From UBA3263 sp964549975 (lineage in GTDB: Bacteria > Bacteroidota > Bacteroidia > Bacteroidales > Muribaculaceae), in assembly GCA_964549975.1 (NCBI GenBank), contig CAZJWM010000042.1, positions 1 through 16,729 of the forward strand: a DNA stretch of 16,729 nucleotides, in the 5' to 3' direction. Positions 13,646 to 16,729 of this stretch are shown here, piece after piece. The first letter of the stretch is position 1. Each line of letters opens with the position of its first letter. The notes under the pieces were generated by a model that saw only the letters and a list, made by a program, of their open reading frames with translations, was not told where the DNA came from and searched no databases. The position numbers were made by a program, and so were the translations under genes.

Positions 13646-15310
13646 TTAATGCAAAAATATTAGTATCAAAGCCTGAGCCGCAACCACGCGGAGGAACATG
13701 GTGAGCGGGTAGACAGTGGAGTAAGCCACAGCCGGAGCATCCGAACCGGTGGAGTTGCCGGCATAAGCCAGGGCCGGCGGGTCGGTGCAGGCACCGCTGA
13801 GCATACCCATGATGTGGAGATAGTTCATCTTGTAGACCTTGCGGGCAATGAAGCCGATAATCAGCAGGGGCACCAGGGTGATGATGAAGCCCCAGATTAC
13901 CCACCACATGCCGGTGGTGTTGAACACGGTGGCGGCGAAGTTCTTACCCGAGGAGATGCCCACGGAGGCCAAGAACAAGCATATGCCCAATTCGCGCATC
14001 AACATTGAGGCGGAGGTGGAGGTGTAGGTCACGAGTTTGAGTTTATAGCCGAAGCGCGAGAAGAGGATGGCCACCACCAGCGGGCCGCCGGCCAAACCGA
14101 GCTTCATGCCGTAGCCCACGTTGAGCGAACCCACGAGCACACCCACGAGGATGCCCACGAAGATGGTGATGAGGTTAGGCTGATTGAGGCGCTTCATTGA
14201 GTTGCCGAGTTTGTCGGCCAGACGGTCGATGTCGGCCAGGGAGCCAACCACGGTGATGCGGTCGCCGATTTGCAGACGCAGGTCGGGCGACGCGAGCAGA
14301 TCCACGCCGGCGCGGTTCACGCGAGTGGCGTTGAGCTGATAGGCGCTGTGGAGGCGGAGCGAACCGATGGTGACGCCATTATATTTACTCTGAGTCAGAG
14401 CAATGCGGCGGCTCACCACGTTGTCGGCTTGAGTTTCTTCCCATTTCATCTCCACTTGCGGGCCGAGAACGGCGGTGAAGGTTGCTTCGTCGGCGGAGTT
14501 CATCACCACGAGCAGACGGTCGCCGGTGTGAACCACGGTCTTCGACGTGGGGATGATCACTTCATTGTAGGCATTCAGCAGACGGCTCACCACAAAGTCG
14601 CAGTGCACGATGTCGAGCAGCTGGGCTATGGTGCGGCCATTCACCAGTTCGTTGGTCACCTGAATGGTTTGCATCATGGGAGCTTGCACCGACTTGTTGG
14701 CCTCGTCGACAAGCTTTTGCGACTCGTCGTTGGTGTTAACCTTGAACACCCAACGAATCACCAGCATGGCCAAAATGATGCCGCACACGCCTAAGGGATA
14801 TGCTGCAGCATAGCCCATCGACAGGGTGTTGGCAGCATCGGGATAGGCGGGGTTGGCCGCAACGGCTTGCTGAGCTGCTGCCAGACCGGGGGTGTTGGTC
14901 ACGGCACCGCTCATCACGCCAACGAGCTCAATGATGCTCGCATCCGTAGTATAATAAAGTGTGATAACGATTGCCACGTTGAGCATCACGATGCCCACTG
15001 CCATGAGATTCATCCTCACGCCACCCTCCTTAAACGAAGAGAAAAACGCGGGACCAACCTGCAAGCCTATGGCAAAAATAAAGAGAATAAGGCCAAATTC
15101 GCGGATAAAGTGAAGCACTTCACCATTCACCACGTAACCTAAATGACCCATAATAATCCCGACAAACAGCACAAACGTCACACCCAACGAGATGCCGCCT
15201 ATCTTCATCTTGCCCAGATATATACCTGCTGCTATGACAAAAGAATAGAGCACCAATGTGGATGCCAACGATTCACTGCCGGGACACAACAATTGTTGAA
15301 ATACGTCCAT
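13646..15310 (-). CDS. AspT/YidE-type transporter with two RCK_C domains
   Basis: This 554-residue inner-membrane protein belongs to the aspartate:alanine exchanger family. It has two hydrophobic halves: residues about 15-190 and about 380-554, each with several membrane segments. Each half carries a family motif: GAVTNTPGLAAA near 135-146 and GACTDPPALAYAG in the second half. Between them lie two RCK_C (TrkA-C) regulatory domains (about 205-290 and 295-375), with the typical 'GDRLLVVMNSADE' and 'GDRITVVGSLADID' strand-turns. The length fits the family (about 550). Members exchange amino acids or dicarboxylates; the substrate here is unknown and the RCK_C domains suggest control by a ligand. 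It is the first gene of the operon, followed after 23 bp by the TPR gene. The start at 15310 is the obvious ATG, 28 bp after its promoter. Confidence 0.92.
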   Translation of the reverse strand: MDVFQQLLCPGSESLASTLVLYSFVIAAGIYLGKMKIGGISLGVTFVLFVGIIMGHLGYVVNGEVLHFIREFGLILFIFAIGLQVGPAFFSSFKEGGVRMNLMAVGIVMLNVAIVITLYYTTDASIIELVGVMSGAVTNTPGLAAAQQAVAANPAYPDAANTLSMGYAAAYPLGVCGIILAMLVIRWVFKVNTNDESQKLVDEANKSVQAPMMQTIQVTNELVNGRTIAQLLDIVHCDFVVSRLLNAYNEVIIPTSKTVVHTGDRLLVVMNSADEATFTAVLGPQVEMKWEETQADNVVSRRIALTQSKYNGVTIGSLRLHSAYQLNATRVNRAGVDLLASPDLRLQIGDRITVVGSLADIDRLADKLGNSMKRLNQPNLITIFVGILVGVLVGSLNVGYGMKLGLAGGPLVVAILFSRFGYKLKLVTYTSTSASMLMRELGICLFLASVGISSGKNFAATVFNTTGMWWVIWGFIITLVPLLIIGFIARKVYKMNYLHIMGMLSGACTDPPALAYAGNSTGSDAPAVAYSTVYPLTMFLRVVAAQALILIFLH

Positions 15311-15328
15311 AAAATTAATAAATGTTAT

Positions 15329-15361
15329 TTTTTCGCCACAAATTTACGCATTTTTCGCCAC
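15329..15361. repeat. Two direct copies of an 11-bp motif around the transporter promoter
   Basis: TTTTTCGCCAC occurs at 15329-15339 and 15351-15361, 22 bp apart, which is about two helical turns. On the minus strand one copy lies in the promoter spacer and the other just downstream of the -7 box. The pair may be a tandem operator, but the -7 box between them is AT-rich and the motif could be partly low-complexity. Confidence 0.5.
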
Positions 15362-15369
15362 TTAATCAA
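15339..15369 (-). promoter_or_regulatory. Promoter of the four-gene minus-strand operon
   Basis: Minus-strand TTG (plus 15367-15369), a 20-bp spacer and TAAATTTG (plus 15339-15346). The -33 box is a three-base match only. It lies back-to-back with the sulfatase promoter; the -33 ends are 15 bp apart. Confidence 0.65.
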
Positions 15370-15384
15370 GCAGCAGCACGAGAG

Positions 15385-15416
15385 TTTGGGAATTTCGGCG
15401 GAAAAGTGTAACTTTG
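15385..15416 (+). promoter_or_regulatory. Bacteroidetes-type promoter of the sulfatase gene
   Basis: TTTG at 15385-15388, a 20-bp spacer, then TAACTTTG at 15409-15416. The predicted start near 15423 gives a leader of about 37 nt before the ATG at 15460. Confidence 0.75.
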
Positions 15417-15459
15417 TGGACATAATTCATCAATTGTTTGAACACTGCATTTTATCGAC

Positions 15460-16729
15460 ATGAATCACAATGCTATTCTCTGTTGGTCGGCAGCCCTGGC
15501 AGCTGCATCCACCGCCTCGGCGCAGCAACAGCGCCCGCTGAACATCGTCTATATCATGACCGACGACCACACCGAACAGATGATGAGTGCCTACGACACT
15601 CGCTACGTGCAAACGCCTAATCTCGACCGCATTGCCGCCGACGGCGTGCGCTTCACCAACAGCTACGTGGCCAACTCGCTGAGCGGCCCCTCGCGTGCCT
15701 GCATGCTCACCGGCAAACACAGCCACGCCAACGGCTTCACCGACAACACCAACTGCGTGTTCGACTCCTCGCAGCCCACATTCCCCAAATATCTCCAACA
15801 AGCCGGCTATCAAACCGCCATCATCGGCAAATGGCACCTGGAGAGCCTCCCCACCGGCTTCGACAAATGGGAAATCGTGCCCGGCCAAGGCGACTACTAC
15901 AATCCCCGCTTCATTGAAATGACCGGCGACACCATTGTGGAACACGGCTACCTGACAAACCTCATCACCGACAAGAGCATCAACTGGCTCGAAAACGAAC
16001 GCGACCCCTCCAAGCCCTTCTGCCTGCTGATTCACCACAAGGCACAACACCGCAACTGGATGGCCGACACCTGCAACCTCCGCCTCTATGAAGACGTGAC
16101 ATTCCCACTGCCCGACAACTTCTTCGACGACTACGAAGGCCGCACCGCCGCCTCCACCGCCGAGATGCGCATCGCCGACAACGAGCACATGGACATGATC
16201 TACGACCTGAAGATGCTCCGCCCCGGCGAAAACTCACGCCTGCGCGACACCTATCTGAGCTTCATCGGCCGCATGGACTCCACCCAACGCAAAGCTTGGG
16301 ACGCCTTCTATCAGCCGATTATCGACGACTTCTATTCACGCACATTCACCGAACGCGAATTGGCCGAATGGAAATATCAACGCTATATGCGCGACTATGC
16401 CAAAGTGCTTAAAAGCCTCGACGACAACGTGGGCCGAGTGTTGGACTACCTCCAAGAGAAAGGCCTGCTGGACAACACGCTGGTGGTCTACACCTCCGAC
16501 CAAGGCTTCTACATGGGCGAACACGGCTGGTTTGACAAACGCTTCATGTATGAGGAATCGTTCACCACTCCGCTGGTGATGCGCCTGCCCAAGGGGATGG
16601 ATCGCCGCGGCGACATCACCGAACTGGTGCAAAACATCGACTATGCCCCAACGTTTATGGAGATTGCCGGAGTGGAGATTCCAAAAGACATTCAAGGCGT
16701 GTCGCTGCTGCCGCTGCTCAAGGGCGAAC
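15460..16729 (+). CDS. Serine-type secreted sulfatase (partial, C-terminus outside the window)
   Basis: 423 codons are present and the gene runs off the window end. A signal peptide ends at about residue 21 (AAASTASA, then QQQRP). The sulfatase fold starts directly after it: NIVYIMTDDHTEQ carries the metal-binding pair D35/D36. The active-site motif is S75-G-P-S-R79 followed by ACMLTGK. Because residue 75 is Ser rather than Cys, formylglycine would be made by an anSME-type radical SAM enzyme encoded elsewhere. KWHLES is the second conserved block, HHKAQHRNW the third, and YTSDQGFYMGEHGWFDKRFMYEES (D347, Q348) the C-terminal metal site. This last block resembles the S1_11 type, which includes GlcNAc-6-sulfatases acting on mucin and heparin; the subfamily is inference from these motifs. 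It has its own promoter. No SusC/SusD or maturase is in view. Confidence 0.88.
   Translation, partial: MNHNAILCWSAALAAASTASAQQQRPLNIVYIMTDDHTEQMMSAYDTRYVQTPNLDRIAADGVRFTNSYVANSLSGPSRACMLTGKHSHANGFTDNTNCVFDSSQPTFPKYLQQAGYQTAIIGKWHLESLPTGFDKWEIVPGQGDYYNPRFIEMTGDTIVEHGYLTNLITDKSINWLENERDPSKPFCLLIHHKAQHRNWMADTCNLRLYEDVTFPLPDNFFDDYEGRTAASTAEMRIADNEHMDMIYDLKMLRPGENSRLRDTYLSFIGRMDSTQRKAWDAFYQPIIDDFYSRTFTERELAEWKYQRYMRDYAKVLKSLDDNVGRVLDYLQEKGLLDNTLVVYTSDQGFYMGEHGWFDKRFMYEESFTTPLVMRLPKGMDRRGDITELVQNIDYAPTFMEIAGVEIPKDIQGVSLLPLLKGE

Noticed and set aside
13623..13907. N-terminal extension of the TPR gene
   Set aside because: It would overlap the end of the transporter gene and hide the signal peptide; the ATG at 13622 explains the protein better.

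Overview
The window looks like chromosomal DNA from a gut-type Bacteroidales bacterium, most likely Muribaculaceae or a close relative. The basis is Bacteroidetes-type promoters (TTTG, 19-20 bp, TAnnTTTG; usually TAACTTTG) in front of most transcription units, genes without obvious Shine-Dalgarno sequences, a tRNA gene with no encoded CCA, lipoproteins and beta-barrel proteins typical of the phylum, and a sialidase ending in a short Gly-Arg-Arg sorting-like tail. The family placement is inference; no 16S or marker gene is present.

Layout. (1) 1-3706: a large multi-modular secreted sialidase (GH33-like) with its own promoter and a strong terminator. (2) 3775-6936, plus strand: a DUF4136-type lipoprotein, a small secreted protein with a heavy-metal-associated fold but no cysteines, then dgt (dNTP triphosphohydrolase) coupled to a SprT-like metallopeptidase; a 33-bp near-perfect palindrome sits on the dgt promoter. 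(3) 7212-7656: a small lipoprotein with a terminator. (4) 7657-8457: about 700 bp without a protein gene. It holds a G8 tract upstream of a -7 box, a candidate structured ncRNA ending in a long hairpin terminator, a mirror-symmetric 246-bp fold-back array of hairpins, a 17-bp direct repeat of the tRNA 3' end, and tRNA-Arg(CCU) with its own promoter. (5) 8462-15310, minus strand: a tightly packed operon reading AspT/YidE-type transporter, giant TPR protein, plugless TonB-receptor-like barrel, uracil phosphoribosyltransferase. (6) 15385-16729: a divergent promoter and the first 423 codons of a serine-type sulfatase, cut by the window end.

How the genes fit together. The sialidase and the sulfatase both suit removal of capping groups (sialic acid, sulfate) from host mucin-type glycans, although they lie 12 kb apart and no SusC/SusD pair is visible, so this is not a classical polysaccharide utilization locus. 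The middle is housekeeping: nucleotide metabolism (dgt, upp), a metallopeptidase and envelope lipoproteins. The most unusual part is 7690-8420, where convergent ncRNA and tRNA units are separated by a symmetric hairpin array. Two of its hairpins differ by a compensatory base-pair swap, which argues that their folded form is maintained.
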